Below are positions 35,475 to 48,773 of a stretch of DNA of 64,000 bases, one piece after another. The position numbers and the translations under genes were made by a program. Position 1 is the first letter of the stretch, and each line of letters begins with the position of its first letter. The notes beneath the pieces are model-generated. The model was given only the letters and a program-made list of their open reading frames with translations. It was not told where the DNA came from and did no database searches. Source of the DNA: Meconema thalassinum (lineage: Eukaryota > Arthropoda > Insecta > Orthoptera > Tettigoniidae); the NCBI GenBank assembly GCA_946902985.2, contig OX336395.1, positions 16,656,708 to 16,720,707 on the forward strand, read 5' to 3'.

Positions 35475-38400
35475 TAAACCAAACAGGCTTATCTATTTTA
35501 AACATGGGGTCCCAGTCAGCTGGCCCACTCCTCATTAACAGGTCTTATCTATTTTAAACATCGGGTCCCAGTCAGCTGGCCCACTCCTCATTAACAGGTC
35601 TTATCTACTTTAAACATGGGGTCCCAGTCACCTGGCCCACTCCTCATTAATAGGTCTTATCTATTTTAAACATGGGGTCCCAGTCAGCTGGCCCACTCCT
35701 CATTAACAGGTCTTATCTATTTTAAGCATGGGGTCCCAGTCAGCTGGCCCACTCCTCATTAACAGGTCTTATCTATTTTAAACATCCGGTCCCAGTCAGC
35801 TGGCCCACTCCTCATTAACAGGTCTTATCTACTTTAAAAATGGGGTCCCAGTCACCTGGCCCACTCCTCATTAATAGGTCTTATCTATTTTAAACATGGG
35901 GTCCCAGTCAGCTGGCCCACTCCTCATTAACAGGTCTTATCTATTTTAAGCATGGGGTCCCAGTCAGCTGGCCCACTCCTCATTAACAGGTCTTATCTAT
36001 TTTAAACATGGGGTCCCAGTCAGCTTGCCCACTCCTCATTAACAGGTCTTATCTATTTTAAGCATGGGGTCCCAGTCAGCTGGCCCACTCCTCATTAGCA
36101 GCTCTTATCTATGTTAAACATCGGGTCCCAGTCAGCTGGCCCACTCCTCATTAACGGGTCTTATCTATTTTAAACATCGGGTCCCAGTCAGCTGGCCCAC
36201 TCCTCATTAACCGGTCTTATATATTTTAAACATGGAGTCCCAGTCAGCTTGCCCCCTTCTCATTAACAGGTCTTATCTATTTTAAACATGGGGTCCCAGT
36301 CAGCTGGCCCACTCCTCATTAACAGGTCTTATCTATTTTAAACATGGGGTCCCAGTCAGCTGGCCCACTCCTCATTAACAGGTCTTATCTATCTTAAACA
36401 TGGGGTCCCAGTCAGCTGGCCCCCTCCTCATTAACAGGTCTTATCTATTTTAAACATGGGGTCCCAGTCAGCTGGCCCCCTCCTCATTAACAGGTCTTAT
36501 CTATTTTAAACATCGGGTCCCAGTAGCTGGCCCACTCCTCATTAACAGGTTTTATCTATTTTAAACATCGGGTCCCAGTCAGCTGGCCCACTCCTCATTA
36601 ACAGGTCTTATCTATTTTAAACATGGGGTCCCTGTCAGCTGGCTCACTCCTCATTAACAGGTCTTATCAATTTAAATGGGGTCCCAGTCAGCTGGCCCTC
36701 TCCTCATTAACAGGTCTTATCTATTTTAAACATGGGGTCCCAGTCAGCTGGCCCCCTCCTCATTAACAGGTCTTATCTATTTTAAACATGGTGTCCCAGT
36801 CAGATGGCCCACTCCTCATTAACAGGTCTTATCTATTTTAAACATGGGGTCCCAGTCAGCTGGTCCCCTCCTCATTAACTGGTCTTAACTATTTTAAACA
36901 TGGGGTCCCAGTCAGCTGGCCCCCTCCTCATTAACAGGTCTTATCTATTTTAAACATGGTGTCCCAGTCAGCTGGCCCACTCCTCATTAACAGGTCTTAT
37001 CTATTTTAAACACGGGGTCCCAGTCAGCTGGCCCACTCCTCATTAACAGGTCTTATCTATTTTAAACATGGGGTCCCAGTCAGCCGGTCCCCTCCTCTTT
37101 AACAGGTCTTAACTATTTTAAACATGGGGTCCCAGTCAGCTGGCCCGCTCCTCATTAACAGGTCTTATCTATTTTAAACATGGGGTCCCAGTCAGCTGGG
37201 CCACTCCTCATTAACAGGTCTTATCTATTTTAAACATGGGGTCCCAGTCAGCTGGCCCAATCCTCATTAACAGGTCTTATCTATTTTAAGCAAGGGGTCC
37301 CAGTCAGCTGGCCCACTCCTCATTAACAGGTCTGATCTATTTTAAACATGGGGTCCCAGTCAGCTGGCCCCCTCCTCATTAACAGGTCTTATCTATTTTA
37401 AACATGGGGTCCCAGTCAGCTGGCCCACTCCTCATTAACAGGTCTTATCTATTTTAAACATGGGGTCCCACTCAGCTGTCCCACTCCTCATTAACAGGTC
37501 TTACCTATTTTAAACATGGAGTCCTAGTCAGCTGGCCCACTCCTCATAAACTGGTCTTAACTATTTTCAACATGGGGTCCCAGTCAGCTGGCCCACTCAT
37601 TAATAGGTCTTATCTATATTAAACATGGGGTCCCAGTCAGCTGGCCCACTCCTCTCTAACAGGTCTTATCTATTTTAAACATGGGTCCCAGTCAGCTGGT
37701 TCGCTTCTCATTAACAGGTCTTATCTATTTTAAACATGGGGTCCCAGTCAGCTGGCCCACTCCTCATTAACAGGTCTTATCTATTTTAAACATGGGGTCC
37801 CACTCAGCTGTCCAACTCCTCATTAACAGGTATTACCTATTTTAAACATGGGGTCCCAGTCAGCTGGCCCACTCCTCAAAAACTGGTCTTATCAATTTTA
37901 AACATGGGGTCCCAGTCAGCTGGCCCACTCATTAATAGGTCTTATCTATATTAAACATGGGGTCCCAGTCAGCTGGCCCACTCCTCACTAACAGGTCTTA
38001 TCTATTTTAAACATGGGTCCCAGTCAGCTGGTTCACTTCTCATTAACAGGTCTTATCCATTTTAAACATGGGGTCCCAGTCATCTGGCCCACTCCTCACT
38101 AACAGGTCTTATCTATTTTAAATATGGGGTCCCAGTCAGCTGGCCCACTCCTCATTAACAGGTCTTATCTATTTTAAACATGGGGTCCCATTCAGCTGGC
38201 CCACTGCTCACTAACAGGTCTTATCTATTTTAAACATGAGGTCCCAGTCAGCTGGCCCACTTCTCATTTACAGGTCTTATCTATTTTAAGCATGGGGTCC
38301 CAGTCAGCTGGCCCTCTCCTCATTAACAGGTCTTATCTATTTTAAACATGGGGTCCCAGTCAGCTGGCCCACTCGTCACTAACAGGTCATATCTATTTTA

Positions 38401-40884
38401 AACATGGGGTCCCAGTCAGCTGACCCACTCCTCACTAACAGGTCTTACCTATTTTAAACATTGGGTCCCAGTCAGCTGGCACGCTCCTCGCTAACAGGTC
38501 TTATCTATTTTAATCATCGGGTCCCAGTCAGCTGGCCCACTCATTAACAGGTCTTATCTATTTTGTACATGGGGTCCCAGACAGCTGGCCCACTCATTAA
38601 CAGGTGTTATCTATTTAAGACATGGGTTCCCTGTCAGCTGGCCCACTCCTCACTAACAGGTGTTATCTATTTTAAACATCGGGTCCCAATCAGCTGGTCC
38701 ACTCCTCACTAACAGGTCTTACCTATTTTAAACATCGGGTCCCAGTCAGCTGGCCCACTCCTCACTAACAGGTCTTACTCATTTTAAACATCGGGTCCCA
38801 GTCAGCTGGCCCACTCATTAACAGGTCTTGTCTATTTTAATCATCGGGTCCCAGTCAGCTGGCCCACTCCTCATTAACAGGTCTTACCTATTTTAAAAAT
38901 GGGGTCCCAGTCAGCTGGCCCACTCCTCACTAACAGGTCTTACCTATTTTAAACATCGGGTCCCAGTCAGCTGGCCCACTCCTCACTAACAGGTCTTATC
39001 TATTTTAAACATGGGGTCCCAGTCAGCTGGCCCACACCTCACTAACAGGTCTTATCTATATTAAACATGGGGTCCCAGTCAGCTGGCCCACTCCTCACTA
39101 ACAGGTCTTATCTATATTAAACATGGTGTCCCAGTCAGCTGGCCCACTCCTCACTAACAGGTCTTATCTATTTTAAACATGGGGTCCCAGTCAGCTGGCC
39201 CACTCCTCACTAACAGGTCTTACCTATTTTAAACATCGGGTCCCAGTCAGCTGGCCCACTCCTCACTAACAGGTCTTATCTATTTTAAACATCGGGTCCC
39301 AGTCAGCTAGCCCACTTCTCATTAACAGGTTTTATCTATTTTAAACATGGCGTCCCAGTCAGCTGGCACGCTCCTCGCTAACAGGTCTTATCTATTTTAA
39401 TCATCGGGTCCCAGTCAGCTGGCCCACTCATTAACAGGCCTTATCTATTTTATACATGGGGTCCCAGACAGCTGGCCCACTCATTATCAGGTGTTATCTA
39501 TTTTAAACATGGGTTCCCAGTCAGCTGGCCCACTCCTCACTAACAGGTGTTATCTATTTTAAACATCGGGTCCCAATCAGCTGGCCCACTCATTAACAGG
39601 TCTTGTCCATTTTAAGCATGGGGTCCCAGTCAACTGGCCCACTCCTCATTAACAGGTTTATTTATTTTAAACATCGGGTCCCAGTCAGCTGGCCCACTCC
39701 TCACTAACAGGTCTTACCCATTTTAAACATTGGGTCCCAGTCAGCTGGCGCACTCATTAACAGGTCTTATCTATTTTAAACATCGGGTCCCAGTCATCTG
39801 GCCCACTCCTCATTAACAGGTCGTATCTCTTTTAAACATCGGGTCCCAGTCAGCTGGCCCACTCATTAACAGGTCTTATCTATTTTAAACATCGGGTCCC
39901 AGTCAGCTGGCCCACTCATTAACAGGTCTTATCTATTTTAAACATGGGGTCCCAGTCAGCTGGCCCACTCCTCATTAACAGGTCTTATCTATTTTAAACA
40001 TCGGGTCCCAGTCAGCTGGCCCACTCCTCACTAACAGGTCTTATCTATTTTAAACATGGGGTCCCAGTCAGCTGGCCCACTCCTCACTAACAGGTCTTAC
40101 CTATTTTAAACATCGGGTTCCAGTCAGCTGGCCCACTCCTCACTAACAGGTCTTATCTATTTTAAACATGGGGTCCCAGTCAGCTGGCCCACTCCTCACT
40201 AACAGGTCTTATCTATATTAAACATGGGGTCCCAGTCAGCTGGCCCACTCCTCACTAACAGGTCTTATCTATATTAAACATGGTGTCCCAGTCAGCTGGC
40301 CCACTCCTCACTAACAGGTCTTATCTATTTTAAACATGGGGTCCCAGTCAGCTGGCCCACTCCTCACTAACAGGTCTTACCAATTTTAAACATCGGGTCC
40401 CAGTCAGCTGGCCCACTCCTCACTGACAGGTCTTATCTATTTTAAACATCGGGTCCCAGTCAGCTGGCCCACTCATTAACAGGTCTTATCTATTTTAAAC
40501 ATGGGGTCCCAGTCAGCTGGCCCACTCCTCATTAACAGGTCTTACCTATTTTAAACATCGGGTCCCAGTCAGCTGGCCCACTCCTCACTAACAGGTCTTA
40601 TCTATTTTAAACATGGGGTCCCAGTCAGCTGGCCCACTCCTCATTAACAGGTCTTATCTATTTTAAACATGGGGTCCCAGTCAGCTGGCCCACTCCTCAC
40701 TAACAGGTCTTATCTATATTAAACATGGGGTCCCAGTCAGCTGGCCCACTCCTCACTAACAGGTCTTATCTATATTAAACATGGGGTCCCAGTCAGCTGG
40801 CCCACTCCTCACTAACAGGTCTTATCTATTTTAAACATGGGGTCCCAGTCAGCTGGCCCACTCCTCACTAACAGGTCTTATCTA

Positions 40885-42349
40885 CACACATCAAAAAAAG
40901 TTTTGCATCACCTCGGTTCCCAGATCTCCGGCATATAGACGTTGACTGTGTATATTGTATCCAAGATACAGTCCCTTTGACTGTTCATAGATGTCACTAA
41001 AACTGCTCAAAGATGTAAACAACCATGCATGAGCAGGGCCTATTAGACGGAGGGGGTATGACAGCCGATCAGTTCCAGTCATTCCACCAGGACGAAGGTA
41101 CGCTGCTCATGTTGTCTGTAGTTCTACCATGCCTAGAAGGTCAATACCGCAGTTCGATCGCGTCCGCATTGTTACTTTGTGTCAAGAAGGGCTCTCAACA
41201 AGGGAAGTTTCCAGGCGTCTCAGAGTGAACCAAAGCGATGTTGTTCGGACATGGAGGAGGTACAGAGATACAGGAACTGTCGATGACAGGCCTCGCTCAG
41301 GCCGCCCAAGGGCTACTACTGTAGTGGATGACCGCTACTTACGGATTGCCGCTCGGAGGAACCCTGACAGCAATGCCACCATGTTGAATAATGCGTTTCG
41401 TTCAGCCACAGGACGTCGTGTTTCAACTCAAGCTGTGCGCAATAGGCTGCATGATGCGCAACTTCACTCCCGACGTCCATGGCGAGGTCCAGCTTTGCAA
41501 CCCCGACACCATGCAGCGCGGTACAGATGGGCCCAACAACATGCTGAATGGACCCCACGGAATTGGCATCACGTTCTCTTCACCGATGAGTGTCGCATAT
41601 GCCTTCAACCAGACAATCGTCGGAGACGTGTTTGGAGGCACCCTGGTCAGGCTGAACGTCTTAGACACACTGTCCAGCGAGTGCAGCAAGGTGGTGGTTC
41701 CCTGATGTTTTGGGGTGGCATTATGTGGGGCCGACGTATGCCACTGGTGGTCATGGAAGGCTCCGAAACGGCTTTACGATACATGAATGACATCCTCCGA
41801 CCCATAGTGCAACCATATCGGCAGAATATTGGAGAGGCATTTGTCTTCATGGACGACAATTCTCGACCTCATCGTGCACATCTTGTGAATGCGTTCCTTC
41901 AAGATAACGACATCGCTCGACTGCAGTGGCCAGCATGTTCGCCAGACATGAACCCTATCGAACATGCCTGGGATATGTTGAAAATGGCTGTTTATGGACG
42001 TCTTGACCCACCAACCACTCTGAGAGATTTACGCCGAATTGTCGTTGAGGAGTGGGACAATTTGGACCAACAGTGTCTTGATGAACTTGTGGATAGTATG
42101 CCACGGCGAATACAGGCATGCATCAATGCAAGAGGACGTGCTACTGGGTATTAGAGGTAGTGGTGTGTACTGCAATCTGGAGCACAAATGCTTAAAGTCT
42201 AGCTGTATGATGGTACAACATGCAATGTTTGGGTCTCATGAGCAATAAAACGAGCTGAAATGTTGTTTGTGTTGATCTCTATTCCCTTTGTATTTAACGG
42301 TTCCGGAACTCTTGGAACCGAGGTGATGCAAAACTTTTTTTGATGTGTG
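40885..42349 (+). mobile_element. Complete Tc1-like transposon, 1465 bp
   Basis: Perfect 36-bp terminal inverted repeats start CACACATCAAAAAAAG and end ACCTCGGTTCC. They are flanked by the TA target duplication (40883-40884, 42350-42351). Removing the element and one TA rejoins two satellite monomers exactly. The element carries one uninterrupted transposase ORF. Perfect ends, an open gene and a clean duplication mark a recent and perhaps autonomous insertion. Confidence 0.97.
41129..42154 (+). CDS. Tc1-like DD34E transposase, intact
   Basis: 341 codons, the usual size for Tc1 transposases. Residues 8-50 form the first helix-turn-helix (DRVRIVTLCQEGLSTREVSR), followed by a GRPR AT-hook-like motif at 58-61 and a second HTH around 80-115; together they bind the terminal repeats. 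The catalytic triad is D153 (FTDEC), D243 (FMDDN) and E278 (SPDMNPIEHAW), with 34 residues between the last two, the DD34E signature. The enzyme cuts and pastes the element at TA sites in the nucleus. The ATG at 41129 gives the normal N-terminus. No stop or frameshift is present. Its GC content exceeds that of the flanking satellite, consistent with a recent arrival. Confidence 0.96.
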   Translation: MPRRSIPQFDRVRIVTLCQEGLSTREVSRRLRVNQSDVVRTWRRYRDTGTVDDRPRSGRPRATTVVDDRYLRIAARRNPDSNATMLNNAFRSATGRRVSTQAVRNRLHDAQLHSRRPWRGPALQPRHHAARYRWAQQHAEWTPRNWHHVLFTDECRICLQPDNRRRRVWRHPGQAERLRHTVQRVQQGGGSLMFWGGIMWGRRMPLVVMEGSETALRYMNDILRPIVQPYRQNIGEAFVFMDDNSRPHRAHLVNAFLQDNDIARLQWPACSPDMNPIEHAWDMLKMAVYGRLDPPTTLRDLRRIVVEEWDNLDQQCLDELVDSMPRRIQACINARGRATGY

Positions 42350-43303
42350 TATTTTAAACATGGGGTCCCAGTCGGCTGGCCCACTCATTAACAGGTCTTA
42401 TCTATTTTAAACATGGGGTCCCAGTCAGCTGGCCCACTCCTCACTAACAGGTCTTATCTATTTTAAACATGGGGTCCCAGTCAGCTGGCCCACTCGTCAC
42501 TAACAGGTCTTATCTATATTAAACATGGTGTCCCTGTCAGCTGGCCCACTCCTCACTAACAGGTCTTATCTATTTTAAACATGGGGTCCCAGTCAGCTGG
42601 CCCACTCCTCACTAACAGGTCTTACCTATTTTAAACATCGGGTCCCAGTCAGCTGGCCCACTCCTCACTAACAGGTCTTATCTATTTTAAACATCGGGTC
42701 CCAGTCAGCTGGCCCACTCATTAACAGGTCTTATCTATTTTAAACATGGGGTCCCAGTCAGCTGGCCCACTCCTCATTAACAGGTCTTACCTATTTTAAA
42801 CATCGGGTCCCAGTCAGCTGGCCCACTCCTCACTAACAGGTCTTATCTATTTTAAACATGGGGTCCCAGTCAGCTGGCCCACTCCTCATTAACAGGTCTT
42901 ATCTATTTTAAACATGGGGTCCCAGTCAGCTGGCCCACTCCTCACTAACAGGTCTTATCTATATTAAACATGGGGTCCCAGTCAGCTGGCCCACTCCTCA
43001 CTAACAGGTCTTATCTATATTAAACATGGGGTCCCAGTCAGCTGGCCCACTCCTCACTAACAGGTCTTATCTATTTTAAACATGGGGTCCCAGTCAGCTG
43101 GCCCACTCCTCACTAACAGGTCTTATCTATTTTTAACATGGGGTCCCAGTCGGCTGGCCCACTCATTAACAGGTCTTATCTATTTTAAACATGGGGTCCC
43201 AGTCAGCTGGCCCACTCCTCACTAACAGGTCTTATCTATTTTAAACATGGGGTCCCAGTCAGCTGGCCCACTCGTCACTAACAGGTCTTACCTATTTTAA
43301 AAT

Positions 43304-43526
43304 TAACCCGTTAGTATGTGTGTGAATTAATATCATAAACTTGATGCTGATTGAATAACAAAAGAACTAACTTAGTGTCATGTTTTCGCGTTTTTTCAAT
43401 CTCGATATTAAGCCTCCAAAGTTAAAAGCCCTTCGTTTCAGGTATTGTCCCCTTCAAAAGCCGCGTTAGGTTGGCGCTGCAACCTAACGGTGAATTAATA
43501 TACAGTATATCCTGTACGCGTCTGAA
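43304..43526. other. Spacer between satellites
   Basis: Non-coding; includes TTGGCGCTGCAACCTAACGG, a diverged edge of the following minisatellite. No gene. Confidence 0.35.
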
Positions 43527-44190
43527 TGTTGAATGGGCAGACAGTTTAAAGCAGCCAGGTGGGATGCGAAACAGCTAGCAGTTAAAAATGCCGCGGCGAT
43601 CACAGTGGGTTGGTGCTGTAACCTATCTTGTGTTGAATGGACAGGCAGTTTAAAGCAGCCAGGAGGGATGCGATCCAGCTGGGAGTGAAAATGCAGTGGC
43701 GATCAGTGCGTTGGTGCTGTAACCTAACATGTGTTGAATGGACAGGCAGTTTAAAGCAGCCAGGAGGGATGCGATCCAGCTGGGAGTGAAAATGCAGCGG
43801 CGATCAGTGCGTTGGTGCTGTAACCTATCATGTGTTGAATGGACAGGCAGTTTAAAGCAGCCAGGAGGGATGCGATCCAGCTGGGAGTGAAAATGCAGCG
43901 ACGATCAGTGCGTTGGTGCTGTAACCTATCTTGTGTTGAATGGACAGGCAGTTTAAAGCAGCCAGGAGGGATGCGATCCAGCTGGGAGTGAAAATGCAGC
44001 GGCGATCAGTACGTTGGTGCTGTAACCTATCTTGTGTTGAATGGACAGGCAGTTCAAAGCAGCCAGGAGGGATGCGATCCAGCTGGGAGTGAAAATGCAG
44101 CGGCGATGAGTGCGTTGATGCTATAACCTATCATGTGTTGAATGGCCAGGCAGTTTAAAGCAGCTTGGAGGGATGCGATCTAGCTGGCAG
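43527..44190 (+). repeat. 101-bp minisatellite, about 6.5 copies
   Basis: The unit includes GTGTTGAATGGACAGGCAGT, TTAAAGCAGCCAGGAGGGAT, GCGATCCAGCTGGGAGTGAA and GTTGGTGCTGTAACCTATC. The spacing of GACAGGCAG is 101 bp between central copies. First and last units are diverged. The sequence is unrelated to the 101-bp unit of C1. Confidence 0.92.
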
Positions 44191-44525
44191 TGGGTGTAGC
44201 ATGGCCTCTTACCAAGATAGTTGGAAACTTGGTGGTCCCGTCTCGAGCTACTGTTGCTATGGAGATGGCCGGCCTTGCTATTACTTCATCAGTTTATTTT
44301 CTGCTTTTATTAGCCTTTGCTTGAGAGCAAAGAGGCCAAAATCCGAAGAATGAGAAAGACAATCGAAAATTCATGTAGCCAGCCGTTCCTTCTGGGTCCT
44401 AAACTATGTGTATGCAAAATTTGGTTGAGATTGGTGGAACGGTGTAGATTTGTATACGGAACAAATCCACCCACCCACCCTCATACATACATACATACAT
44501 ACTGACTTTCACTTTTATATATAAG
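44191..44525 (+). repeat. Probable 3' tail of a mobile element with microsatellite
   Basis: AAATTTGGTTGAGATTGGTG is followed by ACCCACCC, (CATA)n and TTTTATATATAAGAT. This order of a conserved 'feeling for a genus of LINE tail', a short microsatellite and TATATAAGAT is common at element 3' ends in insects and recurs in outline at 55990-56110 and 62470-62560. The preceding minisatellite may be the internal part of the same element. Confidence 0.4.
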
Positions 44526-45092
44526 ATAAGTATGTTATTAAATTATAAGTTGCTTATTGTTAATTCCTTTTGTAGTAATTAAATATGTTATTAAATTACA
44601 AGAAATTTATTCATGCCTATTTTGTTGCCTATTTTACATGTTAGTGCCTATTTACATGCCTATTTTGGCTATTTTAAGAGCCTATATACCGGCCTCTTTT
44701 AACTGTTTTAGTGCCTATAATTCTCGTCTCTAGTAATAACCGAGAAAAAGAGAGAACAATTGGCACAAGAGAAGGAAAAGTAAAGGGGCGTAAATTAAAA
44801 CGGGTGACTATGGTTCTTATTGGAACATTAAAGTAATGTGAGATAGACATTGTATAACAGGACAATATTACAATTATCAATTTTTAAACGAAAATAATTG
44901 AGATTTCTTGAGTATCAGACGATAACAGCTGATCACTTAATTTTACGCAGAAGTCAATTTGAAATGTGACAGAAACTCAATAAAGGTTTTGTTAAATACT
45001 GAAACGAATTGTAAGGACTATACTTGTTCAAATGGAAATTTAAAGCATTTTGAGTAGCAAATGCAGATTGCATTAGAATGTGGAGAGAGAAT
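44526..45092. other. AT-rich spacer
   Basis: Contains a short run of TGCCTATTTT-like repeats at 44613-44690. No gene. Confidence 0.3.
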
Positions 45093-45096
45093 TTAA

Positions 45097-45997
45097 CCCT
45101 TTGACTGCCAACGTCCGATTGATCGGACGTTCCCTAAAAATGTAGTTTACAAGTTACTTATTCGTTTTAATAGTTCACAATATATGTTTTGGTCTAGTAG
45201 TGGATTAAATAAGACTATATACAACAAGTTTTAAAGTTTGTCACACTGGGGAACTTGCTGCTGAGTAACCAAGCGCAAATTCAGCTATCGCGGGCGGGCA
45301 ACGAAGCCTTTCAACTTTTACAGAAAAAAAAGAACGCTATTGTTCGGTATACAGCAAGATTAGTACAATTCGAGGTGGTAGAAGAAAAAAGACCAGACAC
45401 ATTTCTAAAGAATGTGCCTCTCTAAACACAATTGCTATAGCGCGTAATAAGCATGTGTAAATGTTAGGTAATTAGTTTCTTCTCACCCAAACAGTGAATT
45501 CTGGAGTGTTCAATTGTGTGAACTAGTGAAATAGACATTAGTAAACATTTTTACTTAGAAGTAGCCTGGGACTGCAGCCATTTGCATATAATGTAAGAAT
45601 TAGAAAATTCATGTTACAGTAATAAAAATAATAATAACTTATTGTAGCTGTATTATTTTATAGAAAGCTCAAATTTTTAGAGACTATGTGATATTGGAAA
45701 CATCACCTCTCTAAAATAAAGCAGTTTTCGAACGTAAAAATATTTTTTATTCTTAAGGATTTTTGATCATGAATTTTCTATTAATTTTTTTTAAGTTAAT
45801 ATTTATTTCCATTATCACTGCATTTAATATAAATTATTGAATAAGAGTCCATTAAGTACATTAATAAACACCCAGAGCATTAAAAAGAGCATCCAATATA
45901 CATAAATAGTTCAGAAGTTATTACGTATAATTTACCGCAGATTAGGCCTTGACAGTATAGGGTACGGACACCGCGTATATGGCTGGCGGTCAAAGGG
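45097..45997. mobile_element. piggyBac-like non-autonomous element, 901 bp
   Basis: The left end is TTAA followed by CCCTTTGACTGCCAACG; the right end is TGGCTGGCGGTCAAAGGG followed by TAAA. CCCTTTGAC(T/C)GCCA forms inverted termini, and TTAA targeting with CCC ends is the piggyBac hallmark. The right TTAA seems mutated to TAAA. Just inside the left end lies a 20-bp near-perfect palindrome, ACGTCCGAT-TG-ATCGGACGT (45111-45130). No transposase is present. Confidence 0.72.
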
Positions 45998-48773
45998 TAA
46001 AACATTGTTGATTGCAACAATTATGAACGACAAGCAGGGAAGTATTATTATTAACTTGTAATGATGAATGTTGTGGATTTTTAATTCGTTGAAGTAGGCC
46101 TACTGCAAGTATGTGAAACATGTCTTTCGTAGGAGATAGTCTGCAGATTTTTAATTGCTGGAAGTACGGATTGTTGTAATAATTGAGCATGAAAGAATGT
46201 ATTTTATATTGGAATTTGGATTCCAATCGATCATGTTGACGATGGGAATATTTATAACAGAGTTAATAAGTGGAAAGTTGTTGTTTTTGAATTATCATGG
46301 CAGTTTAAAGGTGAAGCTATATTTTGGGAACTGAATCTTGAGGAGATGTTGAAGGCCTATGTGAAGATTTATTCCACATGTGTCTGTATTATAATATATG
46401 AGAAAGCTGTATAAGATAAAGATGCGTTAATTTGACGTTTAAAGGCGACTATAGAATGTCATGTATCGTCGGAAAACGCACGAATTAGGAAATTGCATTG
46501 AAGCAATATTTCATTGTTATTATTATTAATAATAGATTGACCCAGAGCTGGATTATTAAAGCATGAGCTAGGCTTTGTTGAACGGCCATGACACACTATT
46601 ACGACGAACACATGCAAGGTAATTTGAGTAGGTGGTTCTCGATTTTCATAAATTCCTGTGTCTTTCTTCAAAAAGTTCAAAGACGAGTTATGGCAGTGAA
46701 ACTCGCAGACAGACAATGCTACGAGTTAGATATTGTAAAAATGTTGTAGATAAATTGCAAATAGTTAAAAGAGATTGGATCCACATGGATGTAAATACTG
46801 TTATAGAGATAGAATGGAGATTCGTGATGTATAGAGTAATTGTATTTACTTTTGATGAACCGAACTTATGGTATTATTTTAATTTAGGGGTGTTATTTCA
46901 TTTATAAACTCAGAACGTATTGTAACGTTTTTAGGGTTCGTAATAACTCTGGTCCATCACAAACTTAGAGATGTCAACTAGGACGCTCAAAGCTACTTCG
47001 ACGACGAGATGTTATCTGAAGACGCCAATGTTCCAGGTTCCAGTTTCTAGGCCACAAGCCGAGAAGAAACAAGACCATGCAGCGAGACGACGGAGGCAGG
47101 TGGTTGCAGCACGGGGGAGAGGAACGCGCTCAGCTGTTCGCCACGCTCCAAGTACCTACTCACTTCAGACAGGTGAGGTGACCAGCGCACGCCAGCCCAG
47201 GGGAGAAACATCGAACCTATTGGACGAGGTATTTCAGAAGCAGATCATCGGATAGGTACAGAATTGACTGATCCACTATCTCAGTAGATTGTTGTAGTAT
47301 TTGTAGGTATTTCAAGGGTGACCAATTCATTTTGTAGATTTTCTTTAGAATAACTCATGCTATTATTCCGTCTATTTTAGAGATTTCTTTGTAATTTTCA
47401 TTTACGTGAACGTGTGTCATTTTAGACGTAATTTTACTTGTATTTGGTCGTAGATATTTCGTTTTAGTATTTCTTTAGGAACGTTTAACATACTCACTGT
47501 TGACGAAAACTGTTTTATGCAAGGGAATGCTCCGATCGTTACACTTGCGTGATAAGCAAAAATTCGTTTTCCTCAATATTGCTAGGTTACATCGTTATTC
47601 AACGAAAGCACTTACGGTATGTAAAATGATATAACACTGTTAAATAACATTTTAAGAAGACAGAGTTAAACTGCAACAATGTTTAATTATTATAAACAAT
47701 AATATTGTACGAGAACAATTCCAATTGTGGAATGTCAACATTATATGACGTTAATTAAGTCATGGATAATTGTTATAACCGATATAAATGTCAGATAGGA
47801 TTACATTGTTGACAATGGAAGTCCAGTGATGCCTATAATTAGCAACAATTATTTTGCAATAAATTGCTGTAATGAAATCACAGACCAGGAGACTTATAGA
47901 TCTACCTGAAGTCTAATATGTGTTGAAACAAGTTTAAATATGAATAGTTGATTCATGAATGTTTACCAGAAGCGGAAAGAAAAGCTTTATTGTTATTAAA
48001 TGGGAAAGACGAGCGGACTACCGTTTAACGTGGAAATATAGTATGTTCAAAAGGTTTATGAACGAAATATATTAATGAAATTTACGTGGAATGTTATACT
48101 AGATGTAAGTTGTGAACAAGAATGAGCACGAAGATAAGTAATTTAGAGATGAGGAGGTTAGGAGTGCGTCATGAACCGTATGGCACAGGTAGTGTTTACC
48201 TTGTAGGACCACTGATTCTTCTACAAGTATGTAGCAAGATGGGTTTGTATTGGAGGAATGCCGTGCAGTGTTAATGTAATGATCATTGTTGAGAGGAGAG
48301 AAAGGAAGTATGTCATGTTTGGAAAGCATAGTTGACGCAAATACGAAGTGTTGTTCACGTACATGAAAGGAATATGAGTATTGCCGTTGGAGCAAAGTAT
48401 TACTACAGTGTGTTGGAAAAGTAACTGGCATCTGGATTGTACAGTATTTGTGTGTTTATCATGTCAGTCAGCGTTATTATCAAATCCACGACTTCTATTA
48501 TGTAATCACGTAGTGCCGTCTCGATCTTTAATGTTATTATTATTATTCATTGCTATGACAATCTAGAACTATAATCAACTTAACCGTTTGTTATAAATAG
48601 TTCAACTAACTACGACAGAAACTCAAGTGATACTAGAATTCATTATTTTGTGAACAAGTGTTGGAAAGAATTGTTTGTAAGACAGAAGCGCTTATAGATT
48701 GACAGTCACGTCAGATATAGTAAAGATTTTTGAATACCGTGCTGGACACGGAAATTTCACTTATATAAATATA
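45998..48773. other. No intact gene; probable second copy of the large decayed repeat
   Basis: AT-rich DNA with a GC-rich island at 46970-47260. An ORF there (starting MSTRTLKATSTTRCYLKTPM) is basic and low in complexity, with no domain. The 47270-48700 part resembles 32540-34400 in composition and in short words such as CATTTTAGACGTAATTTTAC-like stretches. I do not see splice-flanked exons. Confidence 0.3.

Larger units (their letters stand above)
35475..43303. repeat. 56-bp satellite array, about 113 copies, split by a Tc1-like element
   Basis: The monomer reads GGTCTTATCTATTTTAAACA, TGGGGTCCCAGTCAGCTGGC, CCACTCCTCATTAACA. It repeats every 56 bp on both sides of the transposon at 40885-42349. 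Variants include TCGGGTCCC, TATATTAAAC, CTCACTAACA and a 52-bp form lacking one CTCC/TCCT step (CCCACTCATTAACA). Variant order repeats in blocks of several hundred bp, for instance 38460-38690 against 39350-39570. This indicates unequal exchange of multi-unit segments. Each unit holds the palindrome CAGCTG. There is no coding potential. Confidence 0.97.

Noticed and set aside
43527..44190. Relation between the two 101-bp repeats
   Set aside because: The period is equal, but the sequences share no words; coincidence.
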